This document shows positions 51,286 through 59,875 of a stretch of 64,000 bases of DNA, piece after piece. The translations under genes and the position numbers were made by a program. Within the stretch, counting starts at the first letter, position 1, and every line of letters starts with the position of its first letter. Below the pieces are notes generated by a model. The model was not told the origin of the DNA and ran no database searches. It saw only the letters and a list, made by a program, of their open reading frames with translations. Origin of the DNA: Methanobacteriota archaeon. Its GTDB lineage: Archaea > Thermoplasmatota > Poseidoniia > Poseidoniales > Thalassarchaeaceae. The stretch lies in NCBI GenBank assembly GCA_018654845.1, contig JABIKU010000002.1, positions 1 through 64,000 of the forward strand, read 5' to 3'.

Positions 51286-52584
51286 TTGGATTCAAACAAT
51301 TCATTCTCTCGATATTCATTTCTATTTGTAATCGTAGCCCTATTACTTGTAGGTGACAAAGTTAGTCCACCGATGATTCAAAGTGTCGACGCAGCTTCAC
51401 AATCCTGCCAAAGTTGCCATGGATCGTATCGAGAAGCAGGATTATCGATGTATTCATCCCAACCTCTTGTTGCGAGTGCAGAAAATACGCTACGATGGAC
51501 TGTTTCTGCCCCTTGGAGAAACGATTGGATCGAACCAAATATGGAAATCACAGTATTGAATGGAATTGTTGATAATACAAATTTTGTCCCTTGGCAAGGT
51601 AATTTAGCTGCAGGTAGCTCGATTTCAGGATGGCTCAACGTCACCCCAGATCATAATGCAACTGAAATTGAAATCGCCATCACTCTCGATGTTGTAGCAT
51701 ATTACGACCACGCTTCATCAAAACGGCCTGATCGTCAATTCGAATCGGTTAGAATCTCAATGGTTGTAATTGTTGAACAAAAAAATTTGGCATTGAGCCC
51801 ATCATTGGTTTCACTCGAAGAAGGAAACAATCAAACATCATCTAAATTGTTTAATCTCGGTTCACAAACAATTACTGAACTCAATGGAACGGCACAACGA
51901 GGAATTGTAAGATTCGCACAATTAATCAATACATCTGGAGAGATTACAACGACAAATTATTCTGGAAGTTTAGAACCAGGGTGGGGCGTTATTGTATCAT
52001 ATACTGGCCCTGAACCTGCTTCGAATGGGACGGATGTTTTGATAACTGGAAAATTGCCTTCGGGAGTTACTACCAGTGCATCAATGAGTGTGATTCCTAT
52101 CCCAATTCCAGCACAATTACCCGATCCTCCACTTTCAGGAAAAGTTGCAGTATTCTATGGCTGGCTCGGAGTTGTAGTATTGGGCTTATTGATGGTTCAA
52201 GGATTCTCAAAACGTGCACTCGATCGTATCTACAAAGATAATTACAAATCTGCAAAAAAGCAAGAAATTGATTGGGATGCAGAAATGCCGGCTGAGCGGG
52301 CGACCTATTGGTGGTGGCTTCATTATTCCTTGTTGGGTGCAGTCATTACCTTCACTGCAATCCATGTACTTGGTTTTGGTATCTCTGATACGATGCCCCC
52401 TTTAAGCGCTGATATTTGGTTAGGTATTATCGCTATTGCAATTATTGCAATTGCGGGATACTCAGGACTTTATCCAAAACTTTCACGGAAATATTTACCT
52501 TGGTTTTCTTTCCGAAAAGGGCACATGATTTTGGCAATTATTGGAACTATTTTGGCTCTTTGGCATAGTTATATTCTATGGTGA
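51286..52584 (+). CDS. Extracellular c-heme domain joined to a four-helix di-heme-b membrane domain
   Basis: A 432-residue protein starting with TTG at 51286. Residues 11-22 are a signal-like segment. CQSCH at 41-45 is a covalent heme c site just outside the membrane. Residues about 60-275 form beta-rich outside domains (Ig-like, Asn/Thr-rich). Four helices follow from about 281. Helix 2 reads H-x13-H (WLHYSLLGAVITFTAIH) and helix 4 reads H-x13-H (GHMILAIIGTILALWH), the spacing used for two stacked b hemes in cytochrome b and ferric-reductase folds. It may carry electrons across the membrane. Redox partners are not visible nearby. Confidence 0.75.
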   Translation: MDSNNSFSRYSFLFVIVALLLVGDKVSPPMIQSVDAASQSCQSCHGSYREAGLSMYSSQPLVASAENTLRWTVSAPWRNDWIEPNMEITVLNGIVDNTNFVPWQGNLAAGSSISGWLNVTPDHNATEIEIAITLDVVAYYDHASSKRPDRQFESVRISMVVIVEQKNLALSPSLVSLEEGNNQTSSKLFNLGSQTITELNGTAQRGIVRFAQLINTSGEITTTNYSGSLEPGWGVIVSYTGPEPASNGTDVLITGKLPSGVTTSASMSVIPIPIPAQLPDPPLSGKVAVFYGWLGVVVLGLLMVQGFSKRALDRIYKDNYKSAKKQEIDWDAEMPAERATYWWWLHYSLLGAVITFTAIHVLGFGISDTMPPLSADIWLGIIAIAIIAIAGYSGLYPKLSRKYLPWFSFRKGHMILAIIGTILALWHSYILW

Positions 52585-52660
52585 CTTTGATTTTCTAGAA
52601 TTTGAAAATCCAATACCCTACATAGAAGGGTTTGATGATGCAAGCCTTCTCGCCGACTTT

Positions 52661-54163
52661 ATGAATGCGTATGATGAACTACTTGCACGACTGAAAGATA
52701 TCGATTTGATTTCACAAATAGGGGGCCTGCTCGGATGGGATCAGGAAGTGATGATGCCACCGAAAGCTGCAGCACTCAGAGCTGAACAAATCTCATGGAT
52801 TTCAAAGACTGGCCATTTGAAAATGACCGATGCGAGAATTGGCGAATTACTCGATGAATTAGAATCTCACAAAGATCTGGATGAAGTCCAAGTAGGAAAT
52901 GTTCGACTCGCCCGAAACAGTTACGATAAAGCGACAAAATTGCCAACTGAATTCGTTGGTGAACTGGCAAAACATCAATCCAAATCTCAGATTTCTTGGA
53001 CCGAAGCTCGTGCCAAAGATGACTTCTCTATCTTTCGTGATGACCTTGTAAAGATGGTTGAAATGAGCCGCCTGAAGGCGGATTATTTAGGATATGAAAA
53101 CCTCCGTTACGATGCTCTTCTCGATCTTTATGAATCGGGCCTAACAGTTGCTCGTGTTGACCCACTTTTCGCAGGACTGCGCGACAATGTCGCACCTCTA
53201 GTCAAAGCTGTAATCGATAGCGGAAAACGGCCAAACATGTCTTTTGTTGAAGATAATAAGTGGGGTCAAGCTGGTCAAGAAGCGCTTTCACACGCTGTTT
53301 CCGAGACCATTGGTTTCGACTTTTCTGCCGGCCGCCGCGACGCATCTACACACCCATTCTGTGGCGGCTCAAATCCAGATGATGTTCGATGGACGACCCG
53401 ATATAGCGAGAGTGATCCATTCGGCTCGCTTTATGGTTCGATGCACGAAACCGGCCACGGACTCTACGAACAGGGCAGACCCCGCAGCCTAGATTTCCAA
53501 CCAACAGGAAATGCGAATGGCCTCGGTGTGCACGAGAGTCAGAGTCGACTTTGGGAAAACCAAGTTGGTCGAAGCAGAGAATTTTGCGAGTGGGCTTTGC
53601 CATTATGGCAAGAAAGTTTTCCAGAATTTATGGAAGGTGTGAGTGCAGAGGATCTCTGGCGTGCGGTAAATCTAGTTGAGCCGAGTTTGATTCGGGTTGA
53701 AGCAGACGAGGCGACTTACAATCTACACATTATGATTCGATATGAAGTCGAAAAGCAACTGATTGCTGGAGAAATTGAAGTCGATGACCTTCCTCAAGTT
53801 TGGGACGATATGTATGAAGAATTCTTGGGAATCAGAGCACCAAACCACACTTTAGGCGTCCTACAAGACATTCACTGGTCCTTCGGAGCCTTCGGATATT
53901 TCCCGACTTACACATTGGGCAACCTCTACTCAGCTCAGTTGTTAGAAGCTGCCCGCAAAGTTTTGCCTGATCACGATGAGCAGATCCGTAATGGTGAATT
54001 TGAGCCACTATTGGCATGGATGCGCGAGCATGTTCACGCACGTGGTAGCATTATCGAGCCGGCCGCCCTCATTGAGGAAGCAACCGGCTCGCCACCTTCG
54101 CCTGATGCATTTGTCGCGTACCTACGAGACAAAATTGAACGACTTTACGGCGTTTCAGCATAA
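52661..54163 (+). CDS. Carboxypeptidase of family M32 (Taq type)
   Basis: A zinc carboxypeptidase of 500 residues; cytoplasmic, removing C-terminal residues from peptides. ATG at 52661 (MNAYDELLARLKD) fits the family start. LLGWDQEVMMPPKAAALRAEQ is the typical early motif, DPFGSLYGSMHETGHGLYEQG holds the HExGH zinc motif, GVHESQSRLWENQVGRS follows with the third ligand, and RYEVEKQLIAGEIEVDDLPQ near the end. An in-frame start at 52541 would add a hydrophobic 40 residues read through the previous gene and is unlikely. It probably recycles peptides taken up after extracellular hydrolysis. Confidence 0.94.
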   Translation: MNAYDELLARLKDIDLISQIGGLLGWDQEVMMPPKAAALRAEQISWISKTGHLKMTDARIGELLDELESHKDLDEVQVGNVRLARNSYDKATKLPTEFVGELAKHQSKSQISWTEARAKDDFSIFRDDLVKMVEMSRLKADYLGYENLRYDALLDLYESGLTVARVDPLFAGLRDNVAPLVKAVIDSGKRPNMSFVEDNKWGQAGQEALSHAVSETIGFDFSAGRRDASTHPFCGGSNPDDVRWTTRYSESDPFGSLYGSMHETGHGLYEQGRPRSLDFQPTGNANGLGVHESQSRLWENQVGRSREFCEWALPLWQESFPEFMEGVSAEDLWRAVNLVEPSLIRVEADEATYNLHIMIRYEVEKQLIAGEIEVDDLPQVWDDMYEEFLGIRAPNHTLGVLQDIHWSFGAFGYFPTYTLGNLYSAQLLEAARKVLPDHDEQIRNGEFEPLLAWMREHVHARGSIIEPAALIEEATGSPPSPDAFVAYLRDKIERLYGVSA

Positions 54164-54210
54164 GATTATACCAACGGAAGCGAGAAAACAAACGACGCTT
54201 AGCATCGACC

Positions 54211-55275
54211 ATGTCGAAGCGAAGTCTTTCAAATCTAGCTTCGTTCATTCGCGACATTGGTAGTTCTTGTTCAAAGGTTAGAATCATCGATGGGGTATTG
54301 ATTGCCGGCTCAATAAACGGCAAATTGAATGGCTGGGCAACTTCGACTGGCGAACTGCTTTGGAGTGTCGAAATCGATGGTATCATCGCTGATTTCGATT
54401 TCGAAAATGATACAATTTACACAACCGGGCCGAATAAATTATTCGCATTCTCAACAAATACTGAAAAAATATTGTGGAGTGAAGAATTGGAGGGCGGTGG
54501 CGACTTTGTGCGAATAATCAATGAAGAAATCTGGGTCACATCTTCAGTGTATGATATTGAAGTGTTTGATTTTATCGAGGCAACAACCCAGCGGTTTTCG
54601 AAGAGTGGAAAATTACTAGAAAAGTGGATCATTAACGAACGGCCATGGTTCCTCGGCGCAACACAAGGGGATGTTATTCTCGGCTTAGGTCGCCCTCGTT
54701 GTGGTGGAGTTCGGGTTCTGCCTGGTGAGATGTCCGAGCATTTTTTGCTCAGTAGCAATCAACCTGTGACTTCAGGAGCGAATTCGATTGACCGAATTTA
54801 TTTCGGTCATTCGGATGGGACTGTAAGCACTATCGATTGCAAATCTTTGAAGATTAACGATACCGCTCATCCCTCGGATTCTCTCGTCACTTCGATTATT
54901 AGTTCAGAAAATGGTTGGATATCAGGCCATGAAGATGGAACGATTTGTTTTGATAATATGGATTTTCATTTTGATGGTAAAATCGATTCCATCGCTAATT
55001 TTGATGGAAATTGTTGGGCTAGTTTTTCGAATAATGGTAAAACGAATCTTGTAATCATCGACTCTGCGCAAAGCCAAACTTTCCTGGCTCATGAAAATAG
55101 GGTTAGATTTACCCATTCCGCCGACAAGGGGCTTGCCCTCGGAGATGACTCGGGAAAAGTTCTATTTTTTGAAATTGAAGTTGTCAAGCGCAGACTCGCT
55201 GAAAGTAATAATTCAGAAAAAGATGAGAAAAAGAGGGGACTGCTCAAAGACCGTCTCCGTCAGCTTCGTAGTTGA
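54211..55275 (+). CDS. Cytoplasmic beta-propeller (WD40/PQQ-like) protein
   Basis: A 354-residue protein without signal peptide or membrane helix. It contains about seven blades with patterns such as VRIIDGVLIAGSINGKLNGWATSTGELLW, IYFGHSDGTVSTIDC, GWISGHEDGTICF and RFTHSADKGLALGDDSGKVLFFE, typical of WD40/PQQ-like repeats. Residues about 325-354 are a charged helix (NNSEKDEKKRGLLKDRLRQLR). Propellers of this kind are scaffolds; partner unknown. It is the last gene before the gene-free region at 55276-56080. Confidence 0.75.
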   Translation: MSKRSLSNLASFIRDIGSSCSKVRIIDGVLIAGSINGKLNGWATSTGELLWSVEIDGIIADFDFENDTIYTTGPNKLFAFSTNTEKILWSEELEGGGDFVRIINEEIWVTSSVYDIEVFDFIEATTQRFSKSGKLLEKWIINERPWFLGATQGDVILGLGRPRCGGVRVLPGEMSEHFLLSSNQPVTSGANSIDRIYFGHSDGTVSTIDCKSLKINDTAHPSDSLVTSIISSENGWISGHEDGTICFDNMDFHFDGKIDSIANFDGNCWASFSNNGKTNLVIIDSAQSQTFLAHENRVRFTHSADKGLALGDDSGKVLFFEIEVVKRRLAESNNSEKDEKKRGLLKDRLRQLRS

Positions 55276-55355
55276 TATTTTTACAGTGGAAATTAACAAA
55301 ATCATACCCTTGCATACCCCTATTTCCAGTGGACTGCGGCTCTATTGGAGAAAGG

Positions 55356-55363
55356 TTTATTGA
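55356..55363 (+). promoter_or_regulatory. Weak TATA-like element before the candidate structured RNA
   Basis: TTTATTGA at 55356-55363, preceded by purine-rich GAGAAAGG, would place a start near 55384, at the edge of the GC-rich block. It is the only TATA-like sequence in the preceding 60 bases. The match is weak. Confidence 0.3.
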
Positions 55364-55369
55364 CCCGAC

Positions 55370-56025
55370 CCGCACCTGAGAACTTTGCCGCTTCGGTGAA
55401 GGGGTGTGGGGCCGCTTAGGCGGAACCCGCGGGCCACAAGAACCGAGCCCCGGAAATGGGGCGGTAGAACCGGAGATCGAAAGAGAACCGGGGAAGAGTT
55501 GGAACGCCCTGTGGGCGGGAAAACAACGGGAGAACTGAGGTGGGAAGAACCGGACGAAAGGAAGGGGAAAGAAGCAACAGGGAAAGCTGAGGAAAACATA
55601 ACCGAACTGTTTCGACAGGGAAAACACGACCAAAACAGAAAACCATCCCGAAGAGGTAAACGAGCGAAGGGCGGGAACCAGCAATGGAACAGACCTGAGG
55701 CACGGGTACGGGAAAACGAAGAGGAAAAGAACTGGACGCAAGGAAGGGGAAAAGAAACGGAGAGGAAACGAACTGGGAACGAGAGCGCAGAAATGCGTGG
55801 AGGACCAATACCGAGACGTGAAAAGAACTGGTGAGAGCTAGGGATGGAAGCGGAGACGGCGAAAGATGGAGAGATCCAACAAGAGTCGGAAAAGGACGAG
55901 GAGACACAAGTAGTCTCGGAGTCATCTACCCTTGGAAAGCAGGGGCCTTAGGGCCCCGGCGGACCGGGGACCCTGCGGAGTAGCAGGGAAAATGCTCCCC
56001 CAATGTGCATTTTTCCTGCTGCTCC
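55370..56025 (+). ncRNA. Candidate large structured non-coding RNA (about 640 nt), no known family
   Basis: The stretch is purine-rich (72-83% in rows counted by hand), T-poor, and visibly richer in G+C than the flanking genes. It holds many short perfect hairpins: CCGC/GCGG at 55412-55423 (loop TTAG), ACC-GCCCC/GGGGC-GGT at 55442-55465, CGCCC/GGGCG at 55505-55517, GCGCA/TGCGT at 55785-55798 with a GAAA loop, and GAGAC/GTCTC at 55901-55917. A three-way junction lies at 55939-55976 and a 14-bp hairpin at 55982-56020. The motif GAACYGG occurs six times between 55467 and 55831. I tried RNase P and SRP signatures and did not find them. A low-complexity element without function remains possible. 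Confidence 0.55.
55982..56020 (+). terminator. 14-bp hairpin at the 3' end of the candidate RNA
   Basis: AGCAGGGAAAATGC at 55982-55995 pairs with GCATTTTTCCTGCT at 56007-56020 with one G-T wobble and an 11-base loop. It lies between the candidate RNA and the convergent fumarase gene and could mark the RNA's 3' end, protect it, or act on both strands. T-runs occur within the stem rather than after it, so simple archaeal poly-T termination is not clear. Confidence 0.5.
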
Positions 56026-56080
56026 CACCTAATTCAAAAGCCCATTATTTTCTAAGACCTTAGCGGAGCGTTTCTCAATT

Positions 56081-57682
56081 CTATTCTTTGGGCCCAATCA
56101 TTAATTCTGGTCTGACCCATTCTTCGAATTGTTGATCTGTTAACAATTTTAATTCGAGCGCGCTTTCTCTAAGCGTCAATCCTTTCGTGTGTGCATTTTT
56201 TGCTATTTTTGCAGCATTATCATAACCAATATGTGGATTTAATGCTGTTACTAACATCAAGGAATTTTCAAGATGAGACTTGATATTATCTTCATTGGCT
56301 TCTAGACCAATTACACATTTATCGGAAAAAGATCGACAAGAATCTGAAATTATTCGAACGCTATGAAGAAGATTATGGATCATCATTGGCTTGTAGACAT
56401 TGAGTTCAAAATTACCTTGGCTTCCACCGATTGAAATCGCAGTATTATTGCCCATAACTTGGCAACATACCATCGTCATCGCTTCAGCCTGGGTTGGGTT
56501 GACCTTGCCTGGCATGATACTAGATCCGGGTTCATTGGCCGGAAGTGCAAGTTCTCCAATACCGCATCGAGGACCTGATCCTAACCATCTGATATCATTG
56601 GCGATTTTCATTAGTGATGCAGCGAGTGTGTTAAGCGCTCCTGATGCAGCGACAATTGCATCATGTGCAGCCAATTGTGCAAATTTATTATCTGCGCTAA
56701 TGAATTGTAATCCGGTTTTTTCAGCTATTTTTTCTGCAACGTTTTCAGCAAAATCAGGATGTGTGTTCAGCCCTGTACCGACTGCCGTTCCACCTAGAGC
56801 AAGTTCCAGTAAATCGGTAAGTGCAGCATCTATTCGGCGAAGATCGGCATCAAGCATCGAGACATATCCGCCAAATTCTTGACCGAGTGTCAAAGGTACG
56901 GCATCCATCAAATGGGTTCTACCAATTTTCACGATGTTTTCGAATTCTTTGGCTTTATTTGCGAGTACAGTGCGTAAATGACGTACTGCTGGAATTAATC
57001 GATGATGGAATTCCTCGGCTGCAGCGATATGCATTGCAGTCGGGAATGTGTCATTACTGGATTGTGCCCGATTGACATGGTCGTTCGGGTGAACTGGAGT
57101 TTTGCTTCCAAGAACACCATTTGTCAACTCGATTGCACGGTTCGCAATAACTTCATTTGAATTCATGTTGGTTTGTGTTCCAGAACCAGTCTGCCAAATT
57201 CTGAGTGGAAAATGATCGTTGAGTGAACCTGAAATTACTTCATCACAAACAACTGTAATCAAAGAACCGACCTGTTCATTGAGTTGACCGAGTTCGACAT
57301 TGGTTTCGGCTGCTGCTTGTTTGAGAATACCAAAAGCGCGAATAATTGCATATGGCATTGTATCGGTTCCAATATCGAAGTTGATTAGTGAGCGGGCTGT
57401 TTGAGCGCCATAATATCGGTCTGCTTGAACTTCCACTTCCCCCATAGTATCTTTTTCAATACGAATTTGTCCACTATCTGCACGAGCTGAACGGCTCGCA
57501 AACTCCGGCTCGAGTCTTCTTGGTTGAGCATCTGCTACAAGCGAGGTTTCAATCATTTTCGAAATTGTAGCAGAGCGCCCTCCTGTGCGCCCTTTGCCAA
57601 CTCTTCTATCGAGTTTTTTTGCCAATTCTTCAGGTATACTGATGCTCATTATTCTGCGGTCGCCCGCTCGGTGCTTCACCAT
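56081..57682 (-). CDS. fumC: Class II fumarase with N-terminal ribbon-helix-helix DNA-binding domain
   Basis: Residues about 75-533 are a complete class II fumarase: [59 protein letters not shown], and [16 protein letters not shown] with the catalytic serine loop. It hydrates fumarate to malate. Residues 1-72 are extra: [17 protein letters not shown], a basic GKGRTGGR turn and [15 protein letters not shown] form a clear ribbon-helix-helix (CopG/Arc) fold. Usual FumC is about 460-470 residues, so the extension is one whole domain in the same open frame without a stop. ATG at 57682 lies about 25 bases from a TATA-like TTTATTAA, so the transcript may be leaderless. An internal start near the fumarase part is a less likely alternative. 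Confidence 0.93.
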   Translation of the reverse strand: MVKHRAGDRRIMSISIPEELAKKLDRRVGKGRTGGRSATISKMIETSLVADAQPRRLEPEFASRSARADSGQIRIEKDTMGEVEVQADRYYGAQTARSLINFDIGTDTMPYAIIRAFGILKQAAAETNVELGQLNEQVGSLITVVCDEVISGSLNDHFPLRIWQTGSGTQTNMNSNEVIANRAIELTNGVLGSKTPVHPNDHVNRAQSSNDTFPTAMHIAAAEEFHHRLIPAVRHLRTVLANKAKEFENIVKIGRTHLMDAVPLTLGQEFGGYVSMLDADLRRIDAALTDLLELALGGTAVGTGLNTHPDFAENVAEKIAEKTGLQFISADNKFAQLAAHDAIVAASGALNTLAASLMKIANDIRWLGSGPRCGIGELALPANEPGSSIMPGKVNPTQAEAMTMVCCQVMGNNTAISIGGSQGNFELNVYKPMMIHNLLHSVRIISDSCRSFSDKCVIGLEANEDNIKSHLENSLMLVTALNPHIGYDNAAKIAKNAHTKGLTLRESALELKLLTDQQFEEWVRPELMIGPKE

Positions 57683-57706
57683 ATTATTATCTGCGTTAAT
57701 TAATTA

Positions 57707-57729
57707 TTAATAAACTTCACCTTTTGAAG
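57707..57729 (-). promoter_or_regulatory. TATA element with adjoining inverted repeat in the fumarase promoter
   Basis: On the minus strand TTTATTAA occupies 57714-57707, and directly upstream of it CTTCA at 57729-57725 ... TGAAG at 57719-57715 forms a perfect 5-bp inverted repeat with a 5-base spacer. A repeat at the BRE/TATA border would block transcription factor B binding if occupied. Ribbon-helix-helix proteins usually bind such short repeats, so it is a candidate operator for the fumarase's own N-terminal domain. Confidence 0.45.
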
Positions 57730-57800
57730 AGTAGTAACACGTTCGCACAAATTAATAAAGTCATATTATAGGAAAATACCCGAGATAATATCAGATAAAT

Positions 57801-58289
57801 TCAATCACGATCAACGCGAATAATCATCTGTGGTTCAGCGGGTTTGTCGCGGAAATCAGTTTGGATATTTTCGATTGCTCGAACTATTTCCATTCCATTG
57901 GTAACTTCGCCAAATACCGCATGGTTTCCATTCAACCAAGGCGTCTCTATAGTAGTCAAGAAAAATTGTGAACCACCTGTATTTCTGCCTGCATTTGCCA
58001 TCGAGAATAGCCCTGGACGATCATGAGCCTTTGCGAGAGCTGATGGTTCGCATGGAATTTGCCAACCTGGCCCTCCTGTTCCAGCTGCGCGACTGTTTGG
58101 GTCCTTTGATTTTGGACAACCCCCTTGAATCATGAAGTCCTTGATAATCCGATGGAAATGGAGTCCGTTGTAGAATCCAGAGTCAACTAATTTAAGGAAA
58201 TTTGCAGTTGTGTCAGGGCAGTCGTCAGTGTAGAGTTTGATGTTAATGTCTCCAGCAGAGGTGTACATTGTTACGTTCGTCATGGGCAA
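57801..58289 (-). CDS. Cyclophilin-type peptidyl-prolyl isomerase
   Basis: A single-domain cytoplasmic cyclophilin of about 160 residues. NGLHFHRIIKDFMIQGGCPKSKDPNSRAAG contains the catalytic arginine region, GLFSMANAGRNTGGSQFFLTT the central signature, and WLNGNHAVFGEVTNGMEIV the proline pocket end. No signal peptide. The second methionine (residue 3, MTNVTMYTSAGD) may be the real start. It lies 118 bases from the fumarase gene on the same strand and is divergent from the zinc-ribbon protein. Confidence 0.94.
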   Translation of the reverse strand: MPMTNVTMYTSAGDINIKLYTDDCPDTTANFLKLVDSGFYNGLHFHRIIKDFMIQGGCPKSKDPNSRAAGTGGPGWQIPCEPSALAKAHDRPGLFSMANAGRNTGGSQFFLTTIETPWLNGNHAVFGEVTNGMEIVRAIENIQTDFRDKPAEPQMIIRVDRD

Positions 58290-58341
58290 TCCTGTAGTCG
58301 GTTATTCAAGAGGATAATGGTCTAGTGCCGTAACAACACTA

Positions 58342-59454
58342 ATGGGTTACAATCAGTTTGATAGTGTCATGAGTGAACTAAGTGGACATGATTGTCCTCG
58401 GTGTAATCTAGAATTATACATAGAAACCAGTGGGCTGGATGAAGGCGCTGATTTATTGATTTGTAAAGAGTGCTGGGGGGTGGCGGTCGTCGCTAAATCG
58501 ATGGAGTCAATCATTACAAATGGAAGAGAATTAGACGAAAAGAGTGCTGTCCCAGACACAAACAATATTGGATGCAATTGTCCGATTTGTTCAACTAAAA
58601 TGAAAGAAATTGAATTAGACGTGCCTGAAGAAATCAGAGATAAATTAAATTTAATTGACGTGTCTGAATCTAAAAAGGTCATAATTGACTCTTGTGAGAA
58701 TTGTCCTACCTTCTGGTTTGATGCTGGAGAATTAGATCTTCTAAATGGAATTCAACCTAAACTAAGGGGTGTGTTTTTTGAACCTGAATCGAATAGGCTA
58801 ATAGATGATAAAACACTAACTGAAGAGGATTTATACCGTAAAACAATGATTAGGAAAGGCGCGGGTTTTGGAGTATTAGTCTTCGCTGCTTTGATTGCAT
58901 CTCTGGGCGACCCGGTTTTGATATTCGCAGCAGGAATTTTAGGGATTGGAGGAATAATTGCTATGTTGTCTAGTGACCCTGAACAAACTCTGGCTAAAGG
59001 CACCTGCGATAAATGTTTGAAGGAAAATAAATCTCTAGCATGGAATTGCCAAAGAGGTGGGTGTTGGGCACATATTTGCACCGACTGTCAAACTGTGGAC
59101 GTTGATCCAGTGGAAGCCTATGCCAAAACTCTCGGAAAGGTTGCAGTTGGAGTAGTTATGGTAGGCATAGTAATCGCAGTCCTGCCAATGGGAGCTGGAT
59201 CATTACCTTCTGGAGCACCTTTTGGAGCAAGTGAAAAGGAGGGAGAAAGGCCCGATTGGTGGGATATGTTACTCTGTAGGGAATGTGTGGAAGTGGCCAA
59301 AGAAGAGGCCGCTAAGGAAGGAGATGAAATGAATCAACAAAATACGATTGAACCTATCTCGGATGGTTATTGCAATTACATAGATAGTCTAAATGGTAAA
59401 AAATGCAAAAGGCCAGATGTTAGAGACTCCGGTTATTGTTATGTCCATAAGTAA
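58342..59454 (+). CDS. Multi-zinc-ribbon membrane protein, unknown function
   Basis: A 370-residue protein starting with ATG at 58342. CPRC...CKEC (residues 18-41) and CPIC...CENCPTFWFDAGEL (about 80-125) are two TFIIB-type zinc ribbons of the zf-TFIIB/DUF kind. A hydrophobic pair of helices follows at about 173-213. A third cluster CDKC...CTDC precedes a further helix at about 265-283, and CREC and a C-terminal CNYIDSLNGKKCKRP plus CYVHK form more metal sites. Function unknown; possibly a metal or redox-sensitive membrane regulator. Gene neighbours do not help. Confidence 0.7.
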   Translation: MGYNQFDSVMSELSGHDCPRCNLELYIETSGLDEGADLLICKECWGVAVVAKSMESIITNGRELDEKSAVPDTNNIGCNCPICSTKMKEIELDVPEEIRDKLNLIDVSESKKVIIDSCENCPTFWFDAGELDLLNGIQPKLRGVFFEPESNRLIDDKTLTEEDLYRKTMIRKGAGFGVLVFAALIASLGDPVLIFAAGILGIGGIIAMLSSDPEQTLAKGTCDKCLKENKSLAWNCQRGGCWAHICTDCQTVDVDPVEAYAKTLGKVAVGVVMVGIVIAVLPMGAGSLPSGAPFGASEKEGERPDWWDMLLCRECVEVAKEEAAKEGDEMNQQNTIEPISDGYCNYIDSLNGKKCKRPDVRDSGYCYVHK

Positions 59455-59473
59455 GGATAAGAATTACTGAAGA

Positions 59474-59875
59474 TTAGGCTACAGTTGACCCTGGCAAAAC
59501 ACCATTCGGTATTTCTAGAAGGTTGACAGAACCATCTGGATCTAGTGCGCCCAATATAAGAAATTGAGATTTAAATCCAGTCGGTAGTGTCTTCTCACCG
59601 AGATTTATCGCACCAACAACCATCCTACCAATCAATTGACTGCGTGGATAATTTGTAATTTGAGCAGAACTGGAAAGAGTTCCAACAACCGGTCCAAAAT
59701 CTACATGAATTTTGTAAGAAGGTTTGCGCATTTCTGGGAATTCTTCAACATCAATTACCTTTCCAGCACGCATGTCGAGCGCGAAATAATCTCCAATTCC
59801 AACATACTCTTTGCGTTCAAGTTTTTCGGGATGATACGGCTCAACCTCTGAGTCGATTACGTGCTGATCACCCAT
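59474..59875 (-). CDS. csaA: tRNA-binding domain protein, CsaA-like
   Basis: A 133-residue OB-fold protein. FALDMRAGKVIDVEEFPEMRKPSYKIHVDFG, SSAQITNYPRSQLIGRMVVGAINLGEK and FKSQFLILGALDPDGSVNLLEI match the CsaA / Arc1p-type tRNA-binding domain found in the C-terminus of methionyl-tRNA synthetases. Free CsaA proteins are described as tRNA-binding or export chaperones. Residues 1-25 are an extra acidic start. It begins immediately after the pyrE stop codon (no gap), so translation is probably coupled. Confidence 0.9.
   Translation of the reverse strand: MGDQHVIDSEVEPYHPEKLERKEYVGIGDYFALDMRAGKVIDVEEFPEMRKPSYKIHVDFGPVVGTLSSSAQITNYPRSQLIGRMVVGAINLGEKTLPTGFKSQFLILGALDPDGSVNLLEIPNGVLPGSTVA

Noticed and set aside
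51050-51359. Open frames in all other reading frames across the acidic protein
   Set aside because: They come from the 54-base repeat and encode only Met/Thr/Lys or Ser/His/Leu low-complexity strings.
55406-55834. 142-residue plus-strand open frame inside the candidate RNA
   Set aside because: It is almost free of hydrophobic residues and is simply what purine-rich sequence encodes; the opposite strand gives a Ser/Pro/Phe-rich frame of equal length, so neither is credible.
55370-56025. RNase P RNA or SRP RNA
   Set aside because: I looked for the GAGGAAAGUC core and the distal conserved block of RNase P and for the SRP Alu and helix 8 motifs; only weak look-alikes (gaggaaaac) occur.
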